In this document: in pieces, positions 43,136 to 52,309 of the stretch
Layout of the letters: every line of letters starts with the position of its first letter
Numbering within the stretch: the first letter of the stretch is position 1
NCBI RefSeq assembly: GCF_003814555.1
Contig: NZ_RKQN01000002.1
Span: 1 to 64,000 of the forward strand
Length of the DNA stretch: 64,000 nucleotides
Reading direction: 5' to 3'
DNA from: Vulcaniibacterium tengchongense
Lineage (GTDB): Bacteria; Pseudomonadota; Gammaproteobacteria; Xanthomonadales; Xanthomonadaceae
Position numbers and translations under genes: made by a program
Notes under the pieces: model-generated
What the model saw: the letters and a program-made list of their open reading frames with translations, nothing else
Database searches by the model: none
What the model was told of the DNA's origin: nothing

Positions 43136-43702
43136 CGGATGCGGCTCGGGAGGGAAGTCGGGCGGATCGTAGCGAAGCCGCCGCCGCCGCGCAGGTCCGT
43201 ACGTGAAACGCTGGGAGCGCATCGCCGGAGGCTTCCGCGCCTGCGCTTGCCGCGCGCCGCGGCAAACCGCTGCGGGCGCGCACTCGCCCGCGCCCGCGCA
43301 AGACGCGCGCCTACCGCAGCAACCGCCCGGCGCCGGCCGGCTCCGGCGGCAGGCCGCGCGGGCGCCGGCCGGACCCGCGATCGCGATTGCGGGCGAGCCC
43401 GCGGTGGGCGCGATCGCGCCAAGCGCACGGACAGGCGCGCCGCCATGCCGCCGCCAGGGTCCACCGGGGCCGGGGAGCGCCCGCGCGACCGCCTCGCTGC
43501 CGGTGTCGGCGCGGCGCTCCCCGGGGCGCGGGAACGGGTCGTCGCCACCGGACCCTGCGCCCGCCGCCGCCGGCCCCCGCTCGCCCCTGCATCGCCGCGA
43601 AGCGGACGCGCACACCGCGGTCGCGCCGCGGCGGGAACCGCACCCGGCCGCTGCACAACACGCCGGCGCCGCCGAACACCACGATCGCCGCGTCTTCGTC
43701 GC
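43136..43702. other. 567-nt gap with possible remnant of a Rossmann oxidoreductase
   Basis: No complete gene was found. Beginning exactly at the DUF4166 stop (43706 downwards, minus strand), a frame reads (L)SDEDAAIVVFGGAGVL, which looks like the first strand and glycine loop of an NAD(P)-binding domain, entered through CTG where ATG would be expected. It loses similarity after about 20 codons. Farther on all frames are compositionally GC-driven. A 175-codon plus-strand frame (43203-43730) has no domain and is Pro/Ala/Arg-rich, so it is not called. Confidence 0.4.
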
Positions 43703-44278
43703 TCAGTCGACATCCAGCCACCCGCGATAGCGGACGAGCAGGCCGACCCGCGGCAGGCGCGCCTCGACCTCGAAGCGATAGCGGCCGTCGCGCTCGGCTT
43801 CGCGCGCCCGCACCCCGGCGAACCAGCGCGGCGGCAGCGGCACGCCGAGCGCGCGCACCCGCGCCACCCGCCAGGCGATCGCGCCGCCCTCCACGCCGAT
43901 GCGGAACCCGAACGTCGCCAGGCCCAGGCGTTCGCACAGCAGCCCGTCGCGCGCCCACAGGCGCGAGCGCATCGCGTGCCGGCCGAACCGGCGGGTCCAG
44001 CGCTCGCCGCGCGCGTCGACGGCGATCTCCACCGCGATCGGCCCATGCATCGCCGGCGGCAAACGCGCCGCCCGCGCGCACAGCCGGGCCAGCCAGTGGC
44101 GGCCGCACTCGACCGTGGCCGCGCCTTGGTGGTTCCCGCCGCCATCGCGCGCATGCAGGGCGCGTACCCGCGGCGCGAGGCGCTCGAAGTCGGCGCCGAG
44201 CAGGCGGCGGAACAGGGGCGCCGCCGCCGGCGTGGCGTTGCGGCGCGCGTTCGCGGCGAGATCAGCCGCGTCCTGCAT
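43703..44278 (-). CDS. DUF4166 domain protein
   Basis: A 191-residue protein that matches the DUF4166 family throughout: PLFRRLLGADFERLAPRVRALH, GAATVECGRHWLARL, GPIAVEIAVDARGERWTRRFG, FRIGVEGGAIAWRV, LPRVGLLVRYRGWLDV. The function is unknown. In other bacteria the domain is fused to or next to a saccharopine-dehydrogenase-like NAD(P) domain (family knowledge, from memory). Here it stands alone. It overlaps the end of pgeF by 17 bases and is on the same strand, so it is probably in the rluD-pgeF transcript. Confidence 0.8.
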   Translation of the reverse strand: MQDAADLAANARRNATPAAAPLFRRLLGADFERLAPRVRALHARDGGGNHQGAATVECGRHWLARLCARAARLPPAMHGPIAVEIAVDARGERWTRRFGRHAMRSRLWARDGLLCERLGLATFGFRIGVEGGAIAWRVARVRALGVPLPPRWFAGVRAREAERDGRYRFEVEARLPRVGLLVRYRGWLDVD

Positions 44279-45041
44279 CGACCGCGCCGTCCGGCGCGAT
44301 CCAGACCAGCGTGGCCATGCGCCCGCCGCGGCCATCGCGGCGATGCGAATGGAAGCGCTGCGGGTCGCCGATCGTGCACAGGCCGCCGCCGTGGATGCGC
44401 TGCGGCGCGAGCCCGGCCGCGGCCAGGCGCCGCCGCGCCAGCGCGTACAGATCGACGCGCCAGTGGCCCGGCCGGGTCGGCACGAACGCCGCGGCCGCAG
44501 CGGCGTCGCGCCCGACGAAGGCGTGGTAGACCTCCTCGCCGATCTCGTAACGCTGCGGCCCGGCCGCGGGGCCGAGCCAGGCCCGCAGCCGCGGCGGCGC
44601 CGTGCGCAGCGCCGCGACCGTGCGCTCCAGCACGCCCGCGGCCAGCCCGCGCCAGCCCGCATGCGCCGCGCCGACTTCGCTGCCGTCGTCGGCGCAGAAC
44701 AGCACCGGCAGGCAGTCGGCGGTGAGGATCGCCAGCACGACGCCGGGCGTCGAAGTCACCGCGGCGTCCGCCTCGGGTTCGTCGGCCGTTGCCCGGTCGT
44801 CGAACCGCAGCACCGCGGTCCCGTGCACCTGCCGCAGCCAGCGCGGCGGCGCCGGCAATCGCGCCTGCTCGGCGAGCAGGGCGCGATTGCGCAGCACCGC
44901 CTCGGCCGAATCGCCGGCACGCAGGCCGAGGTTGAGTTCGTCGAACGGCGGCGCCGACACGCCCAGCCCGCGCCGCAACGTGGTGAACGCGCGTACCGCG
45001 GCCGGCGCCGGCCAGTCCGCATCGAGCCGCCAGGCCGGCAT
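44262..45041 (-). CDS. pgeF: Purine nucleoside phosphorylase / multicopper-like PgeF (YfiH, laccase domain)
   Basis: A 259-residue Cu-oxidase_4/YfiH-family protein. The motifs are LRQVHGTAV, VVLAILTADCLPVLFC, GAAHAGWRGLAAGVLERT and YEIGEEVYHAF, with Cys and His residues forming the metal site. Known homologues have purine nucleoside phosphorylase/adenosine deaminase activity, or correct UDP-MurNAc misincorporation in peptidoglycan (PgeF). It starts 3 bases after the rluD stop, the conserved rluD-yfiH pair. Confidence 0.93.
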   Translation of the reverse strand: MPAWRLDADWPAPAAVRAFTTLRRGLGVSAPPFDELNLGLRAGDSAEAVLRNRALLAEQARLPAPPRWLRQVHGTAVLRFDDRATADEPEADAAVTSTPGVVLAILTADCLPVLFCADDGSEVGAAHAGWRGLAAGVLERTVAALRTAPPRLRAWLGPAAGPQRYEIGEEVYHAFVGRDAAAAAAFVPTRPGHWRVDLYALARRRLAAAGLAPQRIHGGGLCTIGDPQRFHSHRRDGRGGRMATLVWIAPDGAVDAGRG

Positions 45042-45044
45042 CGC

Positions 45045-46016
45045 TCAGCGCTCCCGGTCCGCCGCCGCGGCGTCGCCGCGCAGCGCCTGCACCAGCGCGC
45101 GCAGGTCCGCCGGCATCGGCGCGCTGCAGCGCACCGGCGCGCCGGTGACCGGGTGGGCGAACTCCAGCACTTCCGCGTGCAGCGCCTGGCGCTTGAAGCC
45201 GCGCAGCGCCGCGACCAGTTCCTCGGTCGCGCCCCTGGGCAGCTTCAGCGACCCGCCGTACAGCGGGTCGCCGACGATCGGATGCTTCAGGTGCGCCATG
45301 TGCACGCGGATCTGGTGGGTGCGCCCGGTCTCCAGCCGGCATTCGAGCAGGGTGTGGGCGCGGAAGCGCTCGCGCAGGCGGAAATGGGTGACCGCCTCGC
45401 GGCCGTCGTCGCGTACCGCCATGCGCAGGCGGTCGCGTGGATGGCGGTCGATCGGCGCGTCCGCGGTGCCGCCGGACACCAGCGCGCCGACCACCACCGC
45501 CAGGTACTGCCGGTGCACCCGCCGCGCCGACAGCTGCTCGACCAGCGCGGTATGCGCCTGCAGCGTGCGCGCCACCACCATCACGCCGGAGGTGTCCTTG
45601 TCCAGGCGGTGGACGATGCCGGCGCGCGGCAGGGTGTTCAGCGCCGGATCGCGGTGCAGCAGCGCGTTGACCAGGGTGCCCGCGGGATTGCCGGCGCCGG
45701 GATGCACCACCAGGCCCGCCGGCTTGTCGATCACGAACACGTGCTCGTCCTCGTACAGCACCTCGAGGGCGATGTCCTCCGGTTCGGAGTGGGTCCGGAC
45801 CTCCTGCACCGCGTTCAGGGTGACGGTCTCGCCGCCGCGCACCGGATCGCGCGGGCGCGCTTCGCGGCCGTCGAGGCGGGCGTCGCCGGACTTGATCCAC
45901 GCCGCCAGGCGCGAGCGCGAATAGTCCGGGAACAGCTCGGCCAGGACCGCGTCGAAGCGGCGCCCGGCGTAGCGTTCGGGGACGACGGCGTGCAGGGGTT
46001 CGGCGGACATCGGCAT
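45045..46016 (-). CDS. rluD: 23S rRNA pseudouridine synthase RluD
   Basis: A 323-residue RluA-family enzyme modifying helix 69 of 23S rRNA (U1911/1915/1917 in E. coli). It has an N-terminal S4 domain ([32 protein letters not shown]) and a catalytic domain with the nucleophile Asp in [16 protein letters not shown], plus [28 protein letters not shown]. It is divergent from bamD by about 90 bases, the standard rluD/bamD (yfiO) arrangement. A second ATG (MSAEP) two codons in is equally plausible. Confidence 0.95.
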   Translation of the reverse strand: MPMSAEPLHAVVPERYAGRRFDAVLAELFPDYSRSRLAAWIKSGDARLDGREARPRDPVRGGETVTLNAVQEVRTHSEPEDIALEVLYEDEHVFVIDKPAGLVVHPGAGNPAGTLVNALLHRDPALNTLPRAGIVHRLDKDTSGVMVVARTLQAHTALVEQLSARRVHRQYLAVVVGALVSGGTADAPIDRHPRDRLRMAVRDDGREAVTHFRLRERFRAHTLLECRLETGRTHQIRVHMAHLKHPIVGDPLYGGSLKLPRGATEELVAALRGFKRQALHAEVLEFAHPVTGAPVRCSAPMPADLRALVQALRGDAAAADRER

Positions 46017-46105
46017 TCCAGCTGCGGTTCAGGGGCGAGGCAGGCGGGCTGCCGGCGGGCTGTTATTATCCGCGCTTCGTCTCCCCGGCGCCCGTCGCAC
46101 CTGCC

Positions 46106-46954
46106 ATGACCCTACGCTCCGTCCCGTTGCGCCTGCTGCTCCTGCTGTCGCTCGCCCTGCTCGCCGGCGCCGGCTGCAGCCGCTTCTCCAAGGACAAGGA
46201 CGCCGACGAGGGCCAGCCGGTCGAACAGCTGTACGAGAAGGCGCACAAGTCGATGACCAACGGCAACTGGGCCGCGGCCGAGACCACCTTCCGGCGGCTG
46301 GTGGCGCAGTATCCGTACGGCCCCTACACCGAGCAGGCGCTGATCGAGACCGCCTACGCGCAGTACAAGTCGGGCAAGCACGACGACGCGATCAGCAGCA
46401 TCGACCGCTTCATCCGCACCTATCCGACGCACAAGAACATCGCCTACCTGTACTACCTGCGCGGCCTGGTCAACTCCAGCCGCGACACGGTGTTCCTGCA
46501 GCGCGTCTGGCGCCTGGACGCGAGCCGCCGCGACCTGTCCACGCCGCAGCAGGCGTTCAACGACTTCTCGATCGTCGCCGAGCGCTACCCGAACAGCCGC
46601 TACGCCGAGGACGCGCGCGCGCGCATGCGCGCCCTGCGCGACCTGTTCGCCCGCCACGAGCTGGACACCGCCCTGTACTACCTGCGCCGCACCGCCTACG
46701 TCGCCGCCGCCGACCGCGCCAAGTACCTGCTCGAGACCTACCCGCAGAGCAAGTACCAGAACGACGCCGTGGCCACGCTGGCGCTGGCCTACACCGGGCT
46801 GGGCAACAAGGCCCTGGCCGACGACGCGCGCCGCGTGCTCGAGCTCAACGATCCGGCGCATCCCTACCTGAAGGGCGAATGGCCGGACTACCCGAACAAC
46901 TGGCGCAAGCTCAATCCGTTCGCGGGCGAGAAGTCGGCGCTGGACAACGATTGA
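46106..46954 (+). CDS. bamD: Outer-membrane assembly lipoprotein BamD
   Basis: A 282-residue essential subunit of the BAM complex that recognises unfolded outer-membrane proteins. The signal is lipoprotein type (LLLLLSLALLAGAGC). Five TPR-like repeats follow: EQLYEKAHKSMTNGNWAAAETTFRRLVAQYPYGPY, EQALIETAYAQYKSGKHDDAISSIDRFIRTYPTHKN, and so on. The C-terminal GEWPDYPNNWRKLNPF is xanthomonad-like. A TTATTATCC just upstream could be part of its promoter. Confidence 0.96.
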   Translation: MTLRSVPLRLLLLLSLALLAGAGCSRFSKDKDADEGQPVEQLYEKAHKSMTNGNWAAAETTFRRLVAQYPYGPYTEQALIETAYAQYKSGKHDDAISSIDRFIRTYPTHKNIAYLYYLRGLVNSSRDTVFLQRVWRLDASRRDLSTPQQAFNDFSIVAERYPNSRYAEDARARMRALRDLFARHELDTALYYLRRTAYVAAADRAKYLLETYPQSKYQNDAVATLALAYTGLGNKALADDARRVLELNDPAHPYLKGEWPDYPNNWRKLNPFAGEKSALDND

Positions 46955-47046
46955 CGCCGGCCCGGGAACGCTGCGGCGCCGTCCGCGGCGTTTCCGCGGC
47001 CCGGCATCGCTCCTACGATCCCGTCTCCTTCCCCGGGAGACGCGCG

Positions 47047-47883
47047 ATGCCGGAACTGCTCCGCTACGCCGCTTTCACCGACCGCCCCGAGGGCGGCAAC
47101 CCGGCCGGCGTGGTGCTCGACGCCACCGGCCTGGACGAGGCGGCGATGCTCGCCATCGCCGCCGACCTCGGCTATTCCGAGACCGCCTTCCTCCGGCCGC
47201 ACGGCGACGGCCGCTACGACATCCGCTACTTCAGCCCGCTGGCGGAGGTCCCGTTCTGCGGGCACGCCACCATCGCCAGCGCGGTCGCGATCGCCGAACG
47301 CGCCGGCCCCGGCACCCTGCGCCTGCGCACCCGCGGCGGCGAGATACGGGTCGAGACCGCCATCGAGGCCGGCCGCGCCAGCGCCACGCTGACCAGCCTC
47401 GCGCCTGGGGTCGAACCGGTTCCCGAAGCGCTGCTCGCGCAGGCGCTGGAGGCGTTGCGCTGGCGCCGGGACGAGCTCGACCCGGCGCTGCCGCCGCGCA
47501 TCGCCTTCGCCGGCGCGCGCCATCTGCTGCTGGCCGCGCGCACGCGCGAGCGGCTGCGCCGGCTCGACTACGCCTTCGACGCGCTCAAGGCGGCGATGCT
47601 CGCGCACGACCTGACCACGGTCGATCTGGTCTGGCGCGAGACCCCGACCCGCTTCCACGCGCGCAATCCGTTCCCGGTCGGCGGGGTGGTCGAAGACCCC
47701 GCCACCGGCGCGGCGGCGGCGGCGTTCGGCGGCTACCTGCGCGCGCTCGGCCTGGTCGAGCCGCCGGCGACGGTGACGATCCTGCAGGGCGAGGACATGG
47801 GCCGGCCCAGCCTGCTCACCGTCGGCATCGGCGCCGCCGGCGGCATCCGCGTCGGCGGCCACGCGGTGCCGATCGCCGGCTAG
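47047..47883 (+). CDS. PhzF family isomerase
   Basis: A 278-residue protein of the PhzF/DAP-epimerase-like fold. It contains GGNPAGVVLDATGLDEAAMLAIAADLGYSETAFL, in which the Glu of SETAF is the catalytic base in PhzF. FSPLAEVPFCGHATIASAVA and DPATGAAAAAFGGYL complete the signature. There is no phenazine cluster, so it is a generic family member of unknown substrate. The ribosome-binding site GGGAGA precedes the ATG. It overlaps the end of nadE by 4 bases, tail to tail. Confidence 0.9.
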   Translation: MPELLRYAAFTDRPEGGNPAGVVLDATGLDEAAMLAIAADLGYSETAFLRPHGDGRYDIRYFSPLAEVPFCGHATIASAVAIAERAGPGTLRLRTRGGEIRVETAIEAGRASATLTSLAPGVEPVPEALLAQALEALRWRRDELDPALPPRIAFAGARHLLLAARTRERLRRLDYAFDALKAAMLAHDLTTVDLVWRETPTRFHARNPFPVGGVVEDPATGAAAAAFGGYLRALGLVEPPATVTILQGEDMGRPSLLTVGIGAAGGIRVGGHAVPIAG

Positions 47884-49514
47884 CGGCGGTAGCCGTTGCT
47901 GATCGGATAGCGGCGCTCGCGCCCGAACGCGCGCCGCGACACCTTCGGCCCGGGCGCGGCCTGGTGGCGCTTCCATTCGCTGGTGCGCACCAGCCGCAGC
48001 ACCCTGTCCACGGTGGCCGGGTCGTAGCCGGCGGCGACGATCTCGTCGCGCGACTGCTCCTGGTCCACGTGGCGCAGCAGGATGCCGTCGAGCACGTCGT
48101 ACGGCGGCAGCGAATCCTGGTCCTTCTGGTTCTCGCGCAGCTCGGCCGAGGGCGGGCGGTCGATCACGCCCTGCGGGACCGCCCGGTCGCCGACCGTGTT
48201 GCGCCAGCGCGCCAGCCGGTAGACCTCGGTCTTGTACAGGTCCTTGAGCGGCGCGTAGCCGCCGCACATGTCGCCGTAGATGGTGGCGTAGCCGACCGCG
48301 TACTCGCTCTTGTTGCCGGTGGTCAGCAGCAGGCCGCCGAACTTGTTGCTCAGCGCCATCATCAGCGCGCCGCGCGCGCGCGACTGCAGGTTCTCCTCGG
48401 TCACGTCGGCCGCGCGGCCGGCGAACGGCCCGGCCAGCGCATCGAGGAAGCCCTGGAACGGCTTCTCGATCGGCACCGTCAGCAGCTGCACCCCGAGCAT
48501 CGCGCACTGCTCGGCGGCCAGGTCGTTCGACAGGTCGGCGGTGTAGCGCGAAGGCAGGCGCACCGCGGTCACGTTCTCCGCGCCGAGCGCATCGACCGCG
48601 ATCGCCAGCACCAGCGCGGAATCGATGCCGCCGGACAGGCCCAGCCAGACCCGGTCGAAGCCGTTCTTGCGGCAATAGTCGCCGGTGCCGCGCACCACCG
48701 CGCGCCAGGCCAGCGCGTCGCGGCTCTCGTCGCCGTCCTCCTGCCATTCCAGCGCGGCGAAGCGGCGGGTGGCGGGGTCGAATTCGACCACCAGCCACTG
48801 CTCGACGAACGCCGCCGCCGCCGGGTGCACGGTGCCGTCGCCGTCGGCGACCACCGAAGCGCCGTCGAACACCAGCGAGTCCTGCCCGCCGACCACGTTG
48901 AGATAGACCAGCCCGGCCCCGGTCTCCTGCACGCGCTGGGCGATCAGCGCGTCGCGCTGCGCGTGCTTGTCGTGCTCGTAGGGCGAGGCGTTCGGCACCA
49001 GCACCAGTTCCGCGCCCCCGGCGACGGTGCCGGCGATCGGCTCGGGGAACCACAGGTCCTCGCAGACGATCAGGCCGACCTGGACCCCGCCGACCTCGAA
49101 CACGCAGTCCTCGCGGTCCGGATCGACGTCGAAGTAGCGCCGTTCGTCGAACACCGCGTAGTTCGGCAACTCGCGCTTGCGGTAGGTGCGCTCGACCGTG
49201 CCGTCGCGCAGCACGCTGGCCGCGTTGTACACCACCGGGCCCGCCGCTTCCGGCCAGCCCACCACCGCGACGATGCCGCGCGCCGCTTCCGCCACCTGCC
49301 GCAGCGCCGCCTCGCAGTCGGCGAGGAAGCTCGGGCGCAGCAGCAGGTCCTCGGGCGGGTAGCCGCTCAGGGCCAGCTCCGGGAACAGCACCAGGTCGGC
49401 GCCGTACTCGTCGCGCGCCTGCGCGATCATCGCCGCGATGCGCTCGGCGTTCTGGTGCACGGCCCCGACCGGGAAGTCGAACTGGGCCAAGGCGAGGCGA
49501 AGCGGTTTGGACAT
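47880..49514 (-). CDS. nadE: Glutamine-dependent NAD+ synthetase NadE
   Basis: A 544-residue two-domain enzyme. The N-terminal nitrilase-type glutaminase has the triad Glu (LVLFPELALSGYP), Lys (TYRKRELPNY) and Cys (VGLIVCEDLWF). The C-terminal synthetase has the P-loop VWLGLSGGIDSALVLAI and the GNKSEYAVGYATIYGDMCGGYAPLKDLYKTEVY block. It makes NAD+ from deamido-NAD+. It follows sucCD on the same strand after a strong terminator, so it is separately transcribed. Confidence 0.96.
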   Translation of the reverse strand: MSKPLRLALAQFDFPVGAVHQNAERIAAMIAQARDEYGADLVLFPELALSGYPPEDLLLRPSFLADCEAALRQVAEAARGIVAVVGWPEAAGPVVYNAASVLRDGTVERTYRKRELPNYAVFDERRYFDVDPDREDCVFEVGGVQVGLIVCEDLWFPEPIAGTVAGGAELVLVPNASPYEHDKHAQRDALIAQRVQETGAGLVYLNVVGGQDSLVFDGASVVADGDGTVHPAAAAFVEQWLVVEFDPATRRFAALEWQEDGDESRDALAWRAVVRGTGDYCRKNGFDRVWLGLSGGIDSALVLAIAVDALGAENVTAVRLPSRYTADLSNDLAAEQCAMLGVQLLTVPIEKPFQGFLDALAGPFAGRAADVTEENLQSRARGALMMALSNKFGGLLLTTGNKSEYAVGYATIYGDMCGGYAPLKDLYKTEVYRLARWRNTVGDRAVPQGVIDRPPSAELRENQKDQDSLPPYDVLDGILLRHVDQEQSRDEIVAAGYDPATVDRVLRLVRTSEWKRHQAAPGPKVSRRAFGRERRYPISNGYRR

Positions 49515-49654
49515 CGTTCGGATTCGCTGTTACGAAGTCGTGGATCGCCGTGGCGAGGTCGTGGATGCGCTCTTTCGAGCCCCTCCCGCGCCAACGGGCG
49601 GGGTGTGTCCCGTCGCCGGGTGAGATGCAAGATCAACCGCGGTGCCCCCACCCA

Positions 49655-49679
49655 CCCCTCTCCCGCTTGCGGGAGGGGG
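49655..49679. repeat. Dispersed palindromic repeat, copy 4
   Basis: CCCCTCTCCCGC-TT-GCGGGAGGGGG, followed by attggggtgagg, the reverse of the C-rich arm seen at the other copies. It lies just after the DUF559 remnant and before nadE. Confidence 0.75.
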
Positions 49680-49699
49680 ATTGGGGTGAGGACCGACCA

Positions 49700-49866
49700 G
49701 GAGCGCCGCCAGGATTGCCTGCAGCACGCCCCCGGTCCGCGCCAGGGCGTCATTGTTCCAGAATCCGAGCACGCGGTAGCCCTGGCGCTCGAGAAAGGCC
49801 GTCCTGCCGGCTCGGCGGCCGCGCCGTTGTGCTGGCCGCCGTCGAACTCGATCGCCAAGCACGCCC
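49700..49866 (-). pseudogene. Frameshifted DUF559 (Vsr-like endonuclease) remnant
   Basis: In one minus frame, CLAIEFDGGQH is the core strand of DUF559 proteins. In the next frame, TAFLERQGYRVLGFWNNDAL and GGVLQAILAAL give the rest of the C-terminal half. The two pieces meet around 49800-49830, so a frameshift separates them, and the N-terminal third is absent. DUF559 proteins are related to Vsr/restriction endonuclease-like folds. The fragment abuts the sucCD terminator, so no promoter of its own is evident. Non-functional as read. Confidence 0.7.
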
Positions 49867-49881
49867 CGATGCTCCTTTGCC

Positions 49882-49913
49882 CAAAACGGAAGGCCGCCCG
49901 AAGGCGGCCTTCC
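49882..49913 (-). terminator. sucCD Rho-independent terminator
   Basis: A perfect 11-bp stem (GGAAGGCCGCC/GGCGGCCTTCC, TTCG loop on the transcribed strand) is followed by GTTTTGGG, about 25 bases after the sucD stop. The same AAGGCCGCC stem appears in the terminator after the first pilin gene. Confidence 0.85.
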
Positions 49914-49935
49914 ACGCAACGCCCGGCGCCGGCGC

Positions 49936-50811
49936 TTACTTGGCCAGCCGCTTGGCGATCGCCGCGCCCAGGTCGCCCGGCGAGCGGACGGTGGTGACGC
50001 CGGCCCTTTCCATCGCCGCGAACTTGCCCTCGGCCGTGCCCGAGCCGCCGGAGGCGATCGCGCCGGCGTGGCCCATGCGCTTGCCCTTCGGCGCCGAGGC
50101 GCCGGCGATGAAGCCGACCACGGGCTTGGTCACGTACTGGGCGATGAACTCGGCGGCTTCTTCCTCGGCGCTGCCGCCGATCTCGCCGACCATGATGATG
50201 CCTTCGGTCTGCGGGTCGTCCTGGAACCACTTCAGCGCGTCGATGAAGCTGGTGCCGTTGATCGGGTCGCCGCCGATGCCGATGCAGGTCGACTGGCCCA
50301 GGCCCACGTCGGTGGTCTGCTTGACCGCCTCGTAGGTCAGCGTGCCCGAGCGCGACACGATGCCGACCACGCCCGGCTTGTGGATGTGGCCGGGCATGAT
50401 GCCGATCTTGCACTCGCCCGGGGTGATCACGCCGGGGCAGTTCGGGCCGACCAGGACCACGTCCTCGTAGCCCTTGAGCACGTTCTTGACGCGCAGCATG
50501 TCGAGCACCGGGATGCCCTCGGTGATGCACACGATCACCTTGATCCCGGCGTCGGCCGCCTCGAGGATCGCGTCGGCCGCGAACGGCGGCGGCACGTAGA
50601 TGACCGAGGCGTCGGCGCCGGTCTCGGCGACGGCGTCGGCGACGGTGTTGAAGACCGGCAGGCCGAGGTGGGTGCTGCCGCCCTTGCCGGGGGTGACGCC
50701 GCCCACGACCTTGGTGCCGTACTCGATCATCTGCTCGGCGTGGAAGGTGCCCTGCGAGCCGGTGAAGCCCTGGACGATCACCTTCGTGTTCTTGTCGATC
50801 AATACGCTCAT
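49936..50811 (-). CDS. sucD: Succinyl-CoA synthetase alpha subunit SucD
   Basis: A 291-residue subunit of the TCA-cycle ligase that converts succinyl-CoA to succinate with ATP/GTP formation. [29 protein letters not shown] is the CoA-binding Rossmann domain. [20 protein letters not shown] and the phospho-histidine loop KRMGHAGAI are present. The start was set at MSVLID, preceded by GGACACC. It is 16 bases after sucC. Confidence 0.97.
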   Translation of the reverse strand: MSVLIDKNTKVIVQGFTGSQGTFHAEQMIEYGTKVVGGVTPGKGGSTHLGLPVFNTVADAVAETGADASVIYVPPPFAADAILEAADAGIKVIVCITEGIPVLDMLRVKNVLKGYEDVVLVGPNCPGVITPGECKIGIMPGHIHKPGVVGIVSRSGTLTYEAVKQTTDVGLGQSTCIGIGGDPINGTSFIDALKWFQDDPQTEGIIMVGEIGGSAEEEAAEFIAQYVTKPVVGFIAGASAPKGKRMGHAGAIASGGSGTAEGKFAAMERAGVTTVRSPGDLGAAIAKRLAK

Positions 50812-50827
50812 GGTGTCCGTCCTGTGC

Positions 50828-51994
<1,167 letters not shown>

Positions 51995-52309
51995 GCGTCA
52001 CCGAGGGGAGTGTGAGATGCCCCGCGGCCCGACGCCGGATCCCGGCCGACCGCGAGGGGGGCCGTCATTGTCGCCGATCGTCCTGCCTCGGGCAAAAACC
52101 GCGCCATCCCTCGCCCGCGCGGACGCAGCTGCGCCCCGCCCGCCTCCCCCTGCGCCCGGGAGAGCCGGCGCGCGCTCCCGAGCGCGAACCAACGGCGTTC
52201 CCCGCGTACGGCGCGCCGGCGGCGGACGCAAGCGTGCCGCTCCGCGCATCGGCGGCGAAGGGGGACCGCCCCGCCTATACTCGGCCCCCTCGCCCGCCCG
52301 GAACGCCGC
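51995..52309. other. Divergent sucC-pilS gap (315 nt)
   Basis: The stretch must hold the promoters of sucCD (minus) and pilSR (plus). Only the pilS -10-like TATACT near 52276 stands out. The rest is GC-rich without a clear motif or small gene. Confidence 0.5.
52276..52281 (+). promoter_or_regulatory. Probable -10 element of pilS
   Basis: TATACT in a GC-rich context, 34 bases before the TTG start of pilS. Predicted transcription start near 52288 leaves a leader of about 22 nt, which supports the TTG start. The -35 is not convincing. Confidence 0.35.

Larger units (their letters stand above)
49515..49935. other. Gap sucD-nadE: terminator, DUF559 remnant, repeat
   Basis: This 421-nt stretch holds, read from sucD towards nadE on the minus strand, the sucCD terminator, a frameshifted fragment of a DUF559 gene, one copy of the dispersed palindrome, and about 130 nt of G/C-rich sequence with a weak inverted repeat (CCCTCCCGCG...CGGGCGGGG). 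The listed entries give details. Confidence 0.7.

Noticed and set aside
43203-43730. Plus-strand 175-codon frame between the permease and DUF4166 genes
   Set aside because: Composition is Pro/Ala/Arg-rich as expected for non-coding high-GC DNA, and it overlaps the end of the DUF4166 gene.
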